A stretch of 64,000 bases of DNA from Vibrio maritimus (GTDB taxonomy: Bacteria; Pseudomonadota; Gammaproteobacteria; Enterobacterales; Vibrionaceae). Each line of letters opens with the position of its first letter. The first letter of the stretch is position 1. Below are positions 9,767 to 19,383 of the stretch, piece after piece. Position numbers and translations under genes: made by a program. Under the pieces are notes generated by a model. It worked only from the letters and a program-made list of their open reading frames with translations, ran no database searches and had not been told where the DNA came from. Location: contig BBMT01000001.1 in assembly GCA_000755425.1 (NCBI GenBank), positions 310,001 to 374,000 on the forward strand, written 5' to 3'.

Positions 9767-10135
9767 ATGAAACAATCAATCCTGGTTCTTGCGCTAGTAG
9801 GTAGTGGCGCACACGCAATGAGCTTGCAATATGATTGTGGTAATTGGGGGGATCAGGTACTGGTCTCGATGAACTCAGATGCCGCGCAATATCGTGGTTC
9901 CAAAGGCAGGGTGCAACTAGAAAAAACCGATGCTAGCCGACATATTGGCGACAACGAGGCCATTCAAACAACGGTATTATTTCAGGTAGATGCAAATGGT
10001 TCGACAGCGATCCTGGAAAGCGGTGTTGTCGTCCCCGAGACCGGAAAAGTCACGATTCTGACGGACGGTGACAACTTTCGTAATGAGTTCTGTCGTTTCC
10101 AGACCGGTACAGTAGAGTCTGTCGACTACTTCTAG
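9767..10135 (+). CDS. exported hypothetical protein
   Basis: A 122-residue protein with a signal peptide (MKQSILVLALVGSGAHA) and a small mature domain with two cysteines (near residues 24 and 109) that could form a disulfide. The rest is polar and beta-rich in look. It stands alone between a minus-strand thioesterase and a minus-strand Cys-rich protein gene. I do not recognise the family; a periplasmic location is inferred. Confidence 0.75.
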   Translation: MKQSILVLALVGSGAHAMSLQYDCGNWGDQVLVSMNSDAAQYRGSKGRVQLEKTDASRHIGDNEAIQTTVLFQVDANGSTAILESGVVVPETGKVTILTDGDNFRNEFCRFQTGTVESVDYF

Positions 10136-10162
10136 TGCTAAACCCTGTGTTGTCGTATGTTG

Positions 10163-10489
10163 TTATTTAAGTGGTAGCTTGCTTAAACATTTACGACATA
10201 AACAGGTCGCTGATTTTTGTAAGCTTGAGGTGTCGCGTTTCTCTAACTCGAAGCACCAGCAAGATGACTTCCCAGCTGAAATATCACAATAGGCGGGTTC
10301 ACCACATTGCTGGCATTGGTGCGTGGATTGTTCGCCAGAGAGCTGATCTACCTTGTCTTGGCGCTGTTCGTTATCCATAAAACGCCACTGCGAAAGTTCA
10401 TCCATAGTTCGATGACATCCGCTGCAGATCCCACCTTCGTTTTTACAGGCGGCGCGGCATGGAGTGACGATAACAACTTCTTGGGACAT
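10163..10489 (-). CDS. DUF1289 plus cysteine-rich CWC domain protein
   Basis: A 108-residue protein with two Cys-rich modules. The first, TPCRAACKNEGGICSGCHRTMDEL, is a DUF1289 domain. The second, with CQQCGEPAYCDISAG and SSCWCF and then CLCRKCL, matches the small cysteine-rich CWC family. Both probably bind metal. I start at the ATG at 10489 (MSQEVVIVTPC) because the upstream extension to 10537 is atypical and overlaps the pyrC terminator. Function is unknown. Confidence 0.75.
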   Translation of the reverse strand: MSQEVVIVTPCRAACKNEGGICSGCHRTMDELSQWRFMDNEQRQDKVDQLSGEQSTHQCQQCGEPAYCDISAGKSSCWCFELEKRDTSSLQKSATCLCRKCLSKLPLK

Positions 10490-10513
10490 GAACAGCAATC
10501 TCAGTTGGGCTTG

Positions 10514-10549
10514 AAAAATAAGGCTCCCATTATTCATTAGGGAGCCTTA
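10514..10549 (-). terminator. rho-independent terminator of pyrC
   Basis: A 10-base-pair stem (TAAGGCTCCC with GGGAGCCTTA) and 11-base loop are followed on the minus strand by five T. It lies 33 bases after the pyrC stop. Confidence 0.85.
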
Positions 10550-10581
10550 CATATCCAGTATTCGCGGGCTTTTTTTAACGC

Positions 10582-11610
10582 TTATTTAACTTTCCAGCTT
10601 ACTGTTTCACCACCACGGATTGGTACAACGATGTCGCTACCAAATGGCATAGTTTCTGGTACGTTCCACTCTTCTTTCTCAAGCGTGATGGTATCGGTGT
10701 TACGAGGTAGGCCGTAGAAATCTGGACCGTTATGGCTTGCGAAGCCTTCAAAGTTCTCTAACTTACCTTCTTGCTCAAACACTTCCGCATAAAGTTCAAC
10801 AGCAGCGTGTGCTGTGTATGAACCCGCACAACCACAAGCGGCTTCTTTCTTGCCTTTTGCGTGTGGTGCTGAGTCTGTACCTAGGAAGAATTTCTTGCTG
10901 CCACTCGTTGCTGCCTCGATAAGCGCTTGCTGGTGGGTGCCGCGCTTAAGAATTGGTAGGCAGTAGAAGTGTGGCTTGATGCCGCCAACCAGCATGTGAT
11001 TGCGGTTGTATAGAAGGTGGTGAGCCGTGATAGTTGCTGCAACGTTGTCGTTAGCGTTTTTCACAAAGTTTGCCGCATCTGCTGTTGTGATGTGTTCTAG
11101 AACAATCTTAAGGTTAGGGAAGTCATTCACGATAGGAGCAAGAACGGTGTCTAGAAACTCTTTCTCACGGTCGAAGATATCAACTTCGTGAGTGGTTACT
11201 TCACCGTGAACCAGCAGAAGCATGCCAACTTCTTCCATCGCTTCTAGTACGTGGTAGATGTTCTTTGCGGACGTTACGCCAGAATCTGAGTTTGTGGTTG
11301 CACCCGCAGGGTACAGTTTTGCTGCCACAACTGCGCCAGATGCTTTCGCTTTGCGGATTTCGTCTGGTGTAGTGTTGTCAGTCAGGTATAGCGCCATTAG
11401 AGGTTCAAACTGCTCAGAAGGCTGCTCAGCCATAATGCGTGCTTTATAAGCTAGCGCCATTTCTGTGTCAGTGACAGGTGGGATAGTGTTTGGCATGATC
11501 AGTGCGCGACCGTTGTAGCGGCTGATATCGCGGACAGTATCTTTAAGAACGTCGCCGTCACGAAGGTGTACGTGCCAGTCGTCAGGACGAGTAATAGTTA
11601 ATGTAGTCAT
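10582..11610 (-). CDS. pyrC: dihydroorotase
   Basis: Closes carbamoyl-aspartate to dihydroorotate in pyrimidine synthesis; cytosolic zinc enzyme. The 342-residue protein has the class II signature: [12 protein letters not shown] (metal His pair) near the N-terminus, [25 protein letters not shown] with the bridging Lys, [17 protein letters not shown], and [15 protein letters not shown] with the metal Asp. I start at the ATG at 11610 ([12 protein letters not shown]) rather than at 11625, since E. coli-type PyrC starts the same way. Intact frame. A PurR-like site lies about 65 bases upstream. Confidence 0.96.
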   Translation of the reverse strand: MTTLTITRPDDWHVHLRDGDVLKDTVRDISRYNGRALIMPNTIPPVTDTEMALAYKARIMAEQPSEQFEPLMALYLTDNTTPDEIRKAKASGAVVAAKLYPAGATTNSDSGVTSAKNIYHVLEAMEEVGMLLLVHGEVTTHEVDIFDREKEFLDTVLAPIVNDFPNLKIVLEHITTADAANFVKNANDNVAATITAHHLLYNRNHMLVGGIKPHFYCLPILKRGTHQQALIEAATSGSKKFFLGTDSAPHAKGKKEAACGCAGSYTAHAAVELYAEVFEQEGKLENFEGFASHNGPDFYGLPRNTDTITLEKEEWNVPETMPFGSDIVVPIRGGETVSWKVK

Positions 11611-11672
11611 TTGGGCTCCCACCAAGTTAGATTCTTCTTGAAACGGAGCCTAAACAGCGGCGAAAAATGTGA

Positions 11673-11688
11673 ATGCAATCGCTTACGT
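11673..11688 (-). promoter_or_regulatory. candidate PurR operator upstream of pyrC
   Basis: On the minus strand the site reads ACGTAAGCGATTGCAT, matching the palindromic PurR consensus ACGCAAACGTTTGCGT at 12 of 16 positions. pyrC is a PurR target in E. coli. The match is imperfect, so this is a candidate only. Confidence 0.45.
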
Positions 11689-11807
11689 TTAGGCGACAGG
11701 ATGATAGAGGAAAACGAGTAAGATTTCACTATGTTTCTGGGACTAAGGGAAAAAAGACGTTACCATTGAGCTTAAAATAAGGAAGACAACAATAAAAGGG
11801 CTCAGTC

Positions 11808-13627
11808 GTGTCAAAATCTCCTCTGCTTTCCCAAATCAATATCTATCCCGTTAAATCCGTTGGCGGTATTTCTCTTTCTTCTTCTTGGGTTGAAAAACAA
11901 GGCTTGTGCTTTGATCGCCGATTTATGGTCGCGCTTTCAGATGGGGCTATGGTCACTGCTCGTAAGTACCCAAACATGGTCAAGGTGTCGTCAAGCCTGT
12001 TGCCAACAGGGATCATTTTTACTTACCCAGGTATGGCTCCTCTAAAGCTAGAATACAGCAGTTTCAAGTTACAAGAGACGCCAGCAACGGTTTGGAAAGA
12101 CAACTTTGCTGCTTACACTACAACCGACGCAGCGGATGATTGGTTTAGTAAGGTGCTCGATCAGCGTGTTGAACTGTTGTTTACTGGTGAGCAATCGAAC
12201 CGTGTGCGTGAGAAGCTAGGACACAATGTAAGTTTCGCCGATGGCTACCCCCTGCTCATCATTAGCCAAGGTTCTTTAGATGAACTGAATCGACGCAGCA
12301 GTGAAACCCACTCTATGGAGCAGTTTAGAACCAACTTAGTGGTTGGCTCGGATGAGCCATTTATTGAAGACTCGTGGAAGCGTATCAAAATTGGTGAAGT
12401 CGAGTTTGAAGCGGTTAAACCTTGCGAGCGCTGCATTTTGACCACAGTTGATGTGGAGAAAGGGGCGTTCCGAGAGAGTAAAGAACCGCTAAATACGTTC
12501 TCTCGTTTCCGTGCTAATGAGAGAGGCGGCGTCTTCTTTGGTCAAAACTTGGTGGCCAAGAATGAAGGGATGATCCGCACTGGTGATGAGATTGAAGTTC
12601 TTGAATACAAAGATAAAGAAGTCTACGACGATCTGGACGCTCAAAAACAAGAGTTTGTTTGTGTTGAGCGTGAGCGTGTTGCTCGCAACTTTGAAACGTT
12701 TTGGTTAAAGCCTCAAAAAGGCGCCATGCCTGATTACAAAGCAGGGCAACACCTTCCAATTGAACTTAATCTTGATGGTCAAGTTGTGAAGCGTTTATAC
12801 ACTCTATCATCGAGCCCATCTCTCTAGGACGTTTGGCAATCTCAGTCAAACGTATCGACGGTGGCAGCGTGTCCAATTGGCTAATTGAACACTTTCAAGT
12901 AGGGGATACCCTAATTGCAGATAAACCAAATGGCAGCTTCCATATGGCGAATGCAGACCACGAGCCAATGTTACTCCTCTCAGCGGGTAGTGGTGTGACA
13001 CCTATGATGTCGATGCTTCGTGATTTGTCAGACCGAGATGCCGTTAACAATGTGGTGTTCTTCCATCAATGTTCTACTGTTGATGATATTCCTTTTGCAG
13101 AGGAGCTTAAATCACTAGAGGTTAAGCACGAGAATCTCACCGTGATGCTGTCTTTGACTCAATCTAGTGATGACTGGCAAGGCTTAAAAGGGCGCTTTAG
13201 TTTATCCCACCTAAAACAAATTCCAGATCTCACCGCAAGGCAGGTGTTTGTGTGCGGCCCTGATGGTTTCATGCAGAAGGCTAAGAATCTGATGTTGAAG
13301 AAAGGACTAGCGGAAGATCATTACCATCAAGAAGCCTTTGGTGTCGCAACAGCGACGGAATACAGCGTTAAGGCGCTTCAAATCAGTATCGATGGCAACG
13401 TATTTGAAGGGGATAACCAGAAGACTCTGTTGGAACAGGCTGAAGATGCGGGAATGTCGATTGCACATACTTGTCGTGCTGGTTTTTGTGGCGCATGCAA
13501 GGTGACGGTGGAGTCTGGCTTGGTTCATCAACCTGATGTACCTGCGATTCAAGAGTCAGAAATTGCGGAAGGTAAGGTGTTAGCATGTTGCTCAGTGCCT
13601 AGAACGGATGTGGAAATCGTGAGTTAA
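11808..13627 (+). CDS. MOSC domain / flavin-dependent NAD(P)H reductase / 2Fe-2S ferredoxin fusion (one frameshift)
   Basis: A rebuilt 606-residue fusion. Residues ~1-270 are a YcbX-type MOSC region (INIYPVKSVGGISL; KPCERCILTTVD, where the Cys would bind molybdopterin cofactor). Residues ~285-510 form a ferredoxin-NADP-reductase-like module (RLYTLSSSPS for flavin, LLLSAGSGVTPMMSML and VFVCGPDGFM for nucleotide). The last ~90 residues are a plant-type 2Fe-2S domain (CRAGFCGACKVTVESG, then CCS). The frame breaks near 12824 and one base restores it. The layout suggests electron flow from NAD(P)H through flavin and the cluster to a molybdenum centre, for example in N-hydroxylated compound reduction as known for YcbX. 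The substrate is inferred. Confidence 0.87.
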
Positions 13628-13655
13628 TTACTACTGAGAGGTAGTCGTTATTGTA

Positions 13656-13678
13656 GGTGCCAGTGTCCAACTGGCACC
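13656..13678. terminator. hairpin after the MOSC-reductase gene
   Basis: A 9-base-pair stem, GGTGCCAGT with ACTGGCACC, and a 5-base loop lie about 30 bases after the stop and just before the convergent YdcH gene. There is only a weak T-rich tail. Confidence 0.6.
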
Positions 13679-13695
13679 GGCTTTGATTTACATGC

Positions 13696-13940
13696 TTATT
13701 TTGAAGCACTCACTATACGTTGATGCAACGAGTCTTTTAGAACGGCTCTATCATGTTTTAGCTGATGCATCTCGGTATCTTCGATGGGTGAACCGTTGAG
13801 TTCTAACACACGAATTTCTTTATCCAGAGCATTGTAGTTTTTAGTGTCTGCAGCAAAGCCTTGATCGCTTTGTGTCAGCGCTAAATGGTATCTTGATGTT
13901 CTGGAAATTCCTTAAGAAGAGAGTGATCTTCGCCTAACAT
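13696..13940 (-). CDS. YdcH family protein (DUF465; one frameshift)
   Basis: A small gene found by reading the minus strand. It starts MLGEDHSLLKEFPEHQDTI at 13940, hits a stop, and continues in the next frame as LALTQSDQGFAADTKNYNAL, then LDKEIRVLELNG and a helical tail ending at 13696. One missing T near 13884 (TTAG context) explains the break, and the total then fits 81 residues. The Asp-Gln-Gly-Phe segment and the LDKEI..LE helix pair are typical of DUF465. YdcH proteins are small helical proteins of unknown function. Confidence 0.8.
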
Positions 13941-14165
13941 AGCAACCCCTTTTTATTCGATGAACAATAGTTTTAGCTTGGGCATGTGCACAAGTGGATT
14001 GATGCGCGCGAAGGCGTGTTATCACCTGTGCTCTTATAACAATGGCACAAGTTACGGGTGATTAAAAGTTGACCTATAGGAAGATTTGATTTCAGCGAAG
14101 TAAATCACAAGCTAGAAAAAAGCCAGCAATTTATTTGCTGGCTTTTGGCGTATGAGAGAAGCGGA

Positions 14166-14995
14166 TTAGTCGTAGATTGTCGGGATGCTTCGCGTTTGTG
14201 TTGAGTTGCTTTGTAAATAGCAATCAACTTGTCTGAAACGTCTTGAGAGACTGGCTTGCCTTCTAGGAAGTCATCAATCTGATCGTACGTTAGGTTTAGC
14301 GCATCTTCATCGGCTTTTTGAGGGTCGAGTTCTTCAAGATCCGCTGTTGGTGTTTTCTTAACAAGTAGCGCTGGCGCACCAAGCGTTGCTGCTACTTCAC
14401 GAACTTGACGTTTGCTCAAACCAAATAGTGGTGCCAGATCACACGCACCATCGCCAAACTTAGTGTAGAAACCCGTGATGTTCTCCGCTGAGTGGTCAGT
14501 ACCAAGTACTAAACCGCCTACGTAACCAGCGATTTCGTATTGTGCCACCATGCGTGCACGCGCTTTCACGTTACCTTTAACAAAGTCGACTTTCGCCGCA
14601 TCTGTTGGTAGCAGACCAGTGCCTTCTAGTGCAACGTGTGATGCAGCATGAAGACCATCTACACCCGCTTTAATGTTAACTGAGACAGAATGAGTAGGCT
14701 CGATGAAAGAGAGCGCTAGTTGCGCTTCGTCTTCGTCTTTTTGTTCACCGTAAGGTAGGCGTACCGCGATGAATTGGTAGTCGTTGCTGTCGCTCGCTTG
14801 GTTAAGCTCGTTAACCGCCAATTGTGCCAAACGACCACAAGTTGTTGAGTCCACACCCCCACTGATACCAAGAACGATGGATTTGCATCCAGACTGCTGC
14901 AATTTCGTTTTGATAAATGCAACACGGCGTTCAATTTCAAATTGTGGGTCGATAGACGGAAGCACGCGCATCTCGTCTCGAATAAGTTGTTCCAT
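14166..14995 (-). CDS. nadE: ammonia-dependent NAD+ synthetase (one frameshift at the 3' end)
   Basis: Amidates nicotinate adenine dinucleotide to NAD+ using ATP and ammonia. The PP-loop [14 protein letters not shown] is at about residue 52, followed by [14 protein letters not shown] and [22 protein letters not shown], all family signatures. In the raw frame the end runs on to 14105, but one base missing near 14185 restores the expected ending IPTIYD at 14166. The rebuilt length is 276 residues, exactly that of the bacterial NH3-dependent type. The start at 14995 ([17 protein letters not shown]) is chosen by homology over 15016. It is divergent from the nadD-like gene. Confidence 0.93.
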
Positions 14996-15112
14996 GTGGG
15001 ATCCCTTTTCCTGCAAGCAAAAATGATTTCTTGTATGATACCTACGAACATCGCTGAAAAAAAGTTACAGTGGTGGCCAATCTATGCATAGATACGATTT
15101 ATTGAGATACAT

Positions 15113-15625
15113 ATGACAAAAATAGCGATATTTGGCAGCGCCTTTAACCCACCGAGCCTTGGCCACAAGAGCGTAATTCAATCATTGAGCCATTTTGACA
15201 AGGTGCTGCTAGTACCGAGTATCTCTCACGCTTGGGGCAAAAGTATGTTGGATTACAGCATTCGCTGCCAACTCGTTGACATGTTTATCGACGATCTAGC
15301 CCAGAGTAATGTCGAGCGCTCAGATATCGAAGAGCATCTTTGCCAACCCAATAGCTCAGTGACTACATTTGCAGTGCTAGAAGCCCTTGAGCAGCGTTAC
15401 CCAGATGCGGAGCTGACTTTTGTGTTGGGGCCTGACAATCTATTTAGCTTTGAAAAATTTTATAACGCTCAGCAAATCGTTGAACGTTGGTCATTACTCG
15501 CCTGTCCCGAGAAAGTAAAAGTCCGCTCTACCACTATCCGCTACAGTTTGTCCCAAGGTTTGAATGTAGATCACTTAACGACGGTAAGTGTCGCTAAACA
15601 TTTGGTCGCCCATAAGCTATATTGA
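15113..15625 (+). CDS. nicotinate-nucleotide adenylyltransferase-like protein
   Basis: A 170-residue nucleotidyltransferase-fold protein. The N-terminus has IFGSAFNPPSLGHKSVI, a variant of the GSFDPxHxGH motif of NadD in which the first His is Ser. SHAWGK and LTFVLGPDNLFSF follow, and it ends with RSTTIRYSLSQG, the second ATP-binding motif (SSTxIR). It probably adenylates nicotinate or nicotinamide mononucleotide, and its divergent pairing with nadE supports an NAD role. It is shorter than E. coli NadD, so it may be a paralogue rather than the sole NadD. Confidence 0.8.
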   Translation: MTKIAIFGSAFNPPSLGHKSVIQSLSHFDKVLLVPSISHAWGKSMLDYSIRCQLVDMFIDDLAQSNVERSDIEEHLCQPNSSVTTFAVLEALEQRYPDAELTFVLGPDNLFSFEKFYNAQQIVERWSLLACPEKVKVRSTTIRYSLSQGLNVDHLTTVSVAKHLVAHKLY

Positions 15626-15656
15626 CCATATAACTAAAATGGATAATTTATAAAAA

Positions 15657-16151
15657 ATGAAAGCAACATGGATTTGTATTGCTTTAGCAGTGGCCGTCAG
15701 TAGCCCTCTTGCGTATGCATTTTGTGAGAGTAATTCAAGTAAGTCTGTCGTTATAAAAGCGACGGAGGAAGAGTCTTTTTGCTCGCTAATCACCAAACCG
15801 TTTAGCTACATCGGTAACCAAGTTGTGACACTTGGTGGTCTTATTGAACCTGAACCTCCAACCAACTCCTTGCAAGACTCCTACTGGGATCAGTGGCTGC
15901 TGACTCAAGAGTCTGAACCTGTGTTAACTGGAAACATCGACAATAGCTTTGTCGGGATTGGCCTTTGGGCGCCTGAAGAAATTGCTCGTCGTAAAGATGA
16001 GATGTCAATGCAAGAGTGGTTAATGGCGCAGGGACTTCATTTTGGTGTTGGGTTTGGCGAGAAAGGCAAAGAGCCTAGGTTGCGTCTTGATTATCGCTGG
16101 CACCAGGATTACCAGGGTGACATGATGATGCAAGTTGAAGTGCCATTCTAG
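15657..16151 (+). CDS. exported hypothetical protein
   Basis: A 164-residue protein with a signal peptide (MKATWICIALAVAVSSPLAYAF) and two cysteines soon after cleavage. The mature part ends in alternating hydrophobic stretches (LHFGVGFGE, RLRLDYRWHQDY, MMMQVEVPF), which look like closing outer-membrane or periplasmic beta strands with an aromatic C-terminal residue. It lies 31 bases downstream of the nadD-like gene and may be cotranscribed. Family not recognised. Confidence 0.72.
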   Translation: MKATWICIALAVAVSSPLAYAFCESNSSKSVVIKATEEESFCSLITKPFSYIGNQVVTLGGLIEPEPPTNSLQDSYWDQWLLTQESEPVLTGNIDNSFVGIGLWAPEEIARRKDEMSMQEWLMAQGLHFGVGFGEKGKEPRLRLDYRWHQDYQGDMMMQVEVPF

Positions 16152-16217
16152 AGCGTTTTAAAAACTTTCAATCATCAAATAGAGCTTCAGTCCTTGAATA
16201 GACTTGAGCAGAATAAA

Positions 16218-16245
16218 AACAAAGCGAGCCTAGGCTCGCTTTGTT
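16218..16245. terminator. bidirectional terminator hairpin
   Basis: A 13-base-pair stem, AACAAAGCGAGCC with GGCTCGCTTTGTT, and a 2-base formal loop sit between the exported-protein gene and the convergent AraC-N-like gene. An A run precedes it, giving a T run on the minus strand. Confidence 0.75.
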
Positions 16246-16281
16246 GCATGTAGGGAGATGATTCACCTGAAAGGATGTCAC

Positions 16282-16884
16282 CTAAAGTTCTGTTCCTAGC
16301 AGGTTTTGAGTAAGTTGCTGGAACTGTGCTTGATTACCAGCAAATAGCTGCTCACAAATTGCCTCTGGTTTTTTACCAGACAGTTTAAGCTTGCGAGCTT
16401 CACGAACAAGCAGTACTAAGGCCAGCTCTCCAGAAACCGTATTGGAGCCCGGCGTCCAGCGCGAAATTTTTTCGCTAGTGCTGTCCAAAGTGAGTGCCGG
16501 TGACATCACAGCAGCTTCGTGACGTACGACTTGCAGCAGATCGTTTTTAATCTCGTCACTCGATGCTGTGGTGAGTCTATCTAGAATCGCGCTCACAAGT
16601 GGTGTGGCTTTGACATAGCCAGCTTGCCCCGGGAAGTTATCTCGTAATCGTACTGAAAACTTCACGGTACTGAGCTTGGTATGCGGTAATATTGTTAAGC
16701 TGGTTAAGCAGTCAAACGGCAGCCAGAAGAGTTCGCCAGCTTGGTAAAGGTATTCATTCTTACCCAGCCTGACCATCACTTGACCTTCTTCGACACGAAT
16801 TAGCTGGTTGTGCAGCGTCTTTTTACGTGCGGTGATGGTGACAAAGTCGTAACTGTTTGATTGAAAGTCGATTGCGTGATTCAT
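16282..16884 (-). CDS. cupin-type AraC N-terminal-like protein without an evident DNA-binding domain
   Basis: A 200-residue protein. The first ~100 residues resemble the sensor cupin of AraC regulators (LIRVEEGQVMVRLGKNEYLYQAGELFWLPF), followed by a helical part. A typical AraC tandem helix-turn-helix is absent; the C-terminal part is shorter and has LSGKKPEAICEQLFAGNQ instead. I start at 16884 (MNHAIDFQSNSYDF); an upstream start at 16941 is possible. It may be a sensor-only protein or a diverged regulator. Function not known. Confidence 0.6.
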   Translation of the reverse strand: MNHAIDFQSNSYDFVTITARKKTLHNQLIRVEEGQVMVRLGKNEYLYQAGELFWLPFDCLTSLTILPHTKLSTVKFSVRLRDNFPGQAGYVKATPLVSAILDRLTTASSDEIKNDLLQVVRHEAAVMSPALTLDSTSEKISRWTPGSNTVSGELALVLLVREARKLKLSGKKPEAICEQLFAGNQAQFQQLTQNLLGTEL

Positions 16885-17083
16885 GATGGTCTTTAGCTGT
16901 GGATCTGCGCGTAGGTTACCCCTTGATAGGGGGAATGCCAACTAAAGATCACATTTTTATGTGGTTGTTAGTGAACAAGATGGTAAAACTGTGGTCTGAC
17001 CTTAACAAAAATAGACGTAATAGGGCTGCGGTCTTTAGTCGCAGGGCGTAGAATATGGCAGCTTTTAATTTGATGTAACAAAT

Positions 17084-18224
17084 ATGACAACACAGACAGA
17101 TCCCTATATTGATATTCGTCCCTACAATGATGACGAAATCCCAGCTGCGATTGATCGACTGATCAACGACGCTGAATTCATTGATGCTATTTTACAGCAC
17201 CGTTTTTCTAATCATGCGCCTTGGTTTAAAGCGATGATGAGCCATTGGTCAAAGTGTACCTAAAATTTAAGTGGGCGAAGCTTGATAGCGTAGAAGCTAT
17301 TCAGTTGGAAGTGAAAAAGTATCTAGAGCAAACATTAGACGCGACAACGCAAGGTGTGACTTATCAAGCCTTGATAAGCTCGACAAAAACACTTCTTACC
17401 TATTTGTGTCGAACCACCGTGATATCGCGATGGATCCGGCGCTAGTAAATTACGGACTGCATCAAAACAACCACAGAACTGTTCGTATTGCTATTGGTGA
17501 TAACTTACTTAAAAAGCCTTGTGCGACAGAGCTCATGCGCCTTAATAAGAGCTTTATCGTTAAGCGCTCGCTTAAAGGCCCACGTGAGATGATGAGAGCT
17601 TTGGGTACATTGTCTTCGTACATTAAGCACTCACTGGATACTGGTAATTCAATCTGGATTGCTCAGAAAGAAGGCCGTGCAAAAGATGGCAACGACTTCA
17701 CTGATCCTGCGATTCTTAAGATGTTCCATGTTGAAGGTCGCAAGCAAAAAGTGGCATTTGCAGAATACGTTCGCTCGCTGAAAATCGTACCTGTATCGGT
17801 GTCTTACGAGAATGACCCTTGTGACATTGCCAAAGCAAAAGAGCTTTACGAAAAAGCGACGCATGGTAACTATCAAAAAGGTGAGTTCGAAGATATCGAA
17901 AGCATCGTGCAAGGTATTGTTGGACGCAAAGATCGCATAAACGTGGTATTTGGTGACGTGATTGACCAAGATTTCGATACGCCAGAAGCATTGGCGCAAG
18001 AGATTGATCGTCAAATCCATGCAAACTACACCTTGTTCCCAATCAATAAGTTAGCTGCTGGTTTGGAAGATGACACCATTACTGAAGCAACGCACACAAC
18101 GCTAAAAGAGAAGCTTGATGTGTTACCAGAGGGTGCACACCAATACTTGCTTGATAGCTATGCCAACCCGGTTAAGAACATTTTGCTAGACAAAGCAGAA
18201 ATGCCAGAGGCCGCAGAAGCGTAA
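17084..18224 (+). CDS. PlsC-like acyltransferase (1-acylglycerol-3-phosphate acyltransferase family; two frameshifts)
   Basis: A rebuilt 380-residue protein starting MTTQTDPYIDIRPYNDDEIP. The acyltransferase motif I is VSNHRDIAMDPA (an HX4D-type His-Asp pair) near residue 110, with later motifs FIVKRSLKGPREMM and IWIAQKEGRAKDG, the latter equivalent to the PEGTRS-type motif. It would transfer an acyl chain to a lysophospholipid or related acceptor at the inner membrane face. The frame breaks near 17241 and 17368; one base restores each. The protein is larger than standard PlsC, with a ~100-residue N-terminal extension. Confidence 0.82.
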
Positions 18225-18267
18225 AACGTTTCGAGCATTAAACGTTTCAAGCATTATTGGAACAGTG

Positions 18268-18307
18268 AAAACACCACCCTTGGGCGTATCCAACGGTGGT
18301 GTTTTTT
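18268..18307 (+). terminator. rho-independent terminator
   Basis: The arms AAAACACCACC and GGTGGTGTTTT flank a 16-base loop, and six T follow. It lies 44 bases after the acyltransferase stop. Confidence 0.85.
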
Positions 18308-18493
18308 ATGCTCAATATCACGAAGGTAGAAAGAGTCAGCTTATTCTTCGCTGTGATCGTGAGTTAGTTTTTAGCAACAAAACAGTTAGGTAAAATCATA
18401 CGATAATGGCTACACCAGCGTAGTCCGTCTAGACTCAAGCATGATGTGTACAGAAACCATCAGAATCAGCAACCTTCATGCACAGGAGCGTCT

Positions 18494-19285
18494 ATGACCT
18501 ACCCGGAAGCACTGCCTCATGGCGAATTGCGTCACATCATTGATGACATTTATATGGTGACAGGCTCAGTTGCGATGAAAGCGCCTCATCCTAAGTTTGG
18601 TCCATTCAAAATGACATTTAGCCGCAATATGTTGGTGATTAAACAGGGTGGTGAGTTGATTTTGGTAAACTCTGTGCGGCTGAACGAGAAAGGTATAGCT
18701 CAATTGGATGAACTTGGTGATGTTACTCATGTGGTGCGTTTAGCGGCATTTCACGGGTTTGATGACCCATTTTACAAAGAGACCTTTAACGCCACCCTTT
18801 GGTCGGTGGAGGCACCGTACGTCCGTGGTTTTGCCAAGTCTTTGACCGAGGAGTATTACCGAGCAGACCGAATATTAAAGCCTGGCAGTGAACTTCCGGT
18901 TAGAGAGGCCTCTTATCATGAGTTTACGACCAGTCACCCTAAAGAAGGCTTGATATTACTTGAGCGAGAAGGCGGCATATTGTTAGCGGGAGACAGTATG
19001 CAAAACTGGCCTAAGCCTGATAAGTACTTCAATTGGTTTGCCAAAATCATGATGAAGCGAATGGGCTTCATTGAACCGAGCAACTTTGGACCAGGTTGGT
19101 TAGAGCTCGCGAAACCCGAAAAAGACGAGTTGATGGAGAAGGCAAGGCTAGATTACAGCGTGCTATTACCTGCACACGGTAACCCTATTATGCGAACGCG
19201 CAGCAAGGATTTATTAGATCCGCTGAGCAAGCCTATTCTTAGAGAATGTATTGGGATAAGTAAAACTAATCCGAAACTAATATAA
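18494..19285 (+). CDS. metallo-beta-lactamase-fold-like protein (DUF4336-like)
   Basis: A 263-residue protein with the outline of an MBL-fold hydrolase: a start with IYMVTGSVAMK, FSRNMLVIKQGGELILVNSVRL, an HVVRLAAFHGFDDPFY segment where HxHxDH would lie, ILLAGDSMQNW, and VLLPAHGNPI near the end. The classical HxHxDH zinc motif is reduced to FHGFDD, so full dinuclear zinc chemistry is doubtful. The ATG at 18494 has CACAGGAGCG in front, which decides the start over 18446. Physiological role unknown. Confidence 0.68.
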   Translation: MTYPEALPHGELRHIIDDIYMVTGSVAMKAPHPKFGPFKMTFSRNMLVIKQGGELILVNSVRLNEKGIAQLDELGDVTHVVRLAAFHGFDDPFYKETFNATLWSVEAPYVRGFAKSLTEEYYRADRILKPGSELPVREASYHEFTTSHPKEGLILLEREGGILLAGDSMQNWPKPDKYFNWFAKIMMKRMGFIEPSNFGPGWLELAKPEKDELMEKARLDYSVLLPAHGNPIMRTRSKDLLDPLSKPILRECIGISKTNPKLI

Positions 19286-19313
19286 AATTTCGTAACTAAC
19301 TTACTGAAAATAT

Positions 19314-19341
19314 TTGACCTTGCTCACAAAGTGAGTAGAAT
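19314..19341 (+). promoter_or_regulatory. strong sigma70-like promoter with a palindrome in the spacer
   Basis: TTGACC (19314-19319) and TAGAAT (19336-19341) are separated by 16 bases, a near-consensus pair 43 bases upstream of the small membrane protein start. The spacer holds CTCACAAAGTGAG (19323-19335), a perfect 5+3+5 palindrome that could be a repressor site. Confidence 0.6.
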
Positions 19342-19383
19342 TCGTGCTGTCTTTTGAAATGTTATTACACAAGGGTGAGAACA

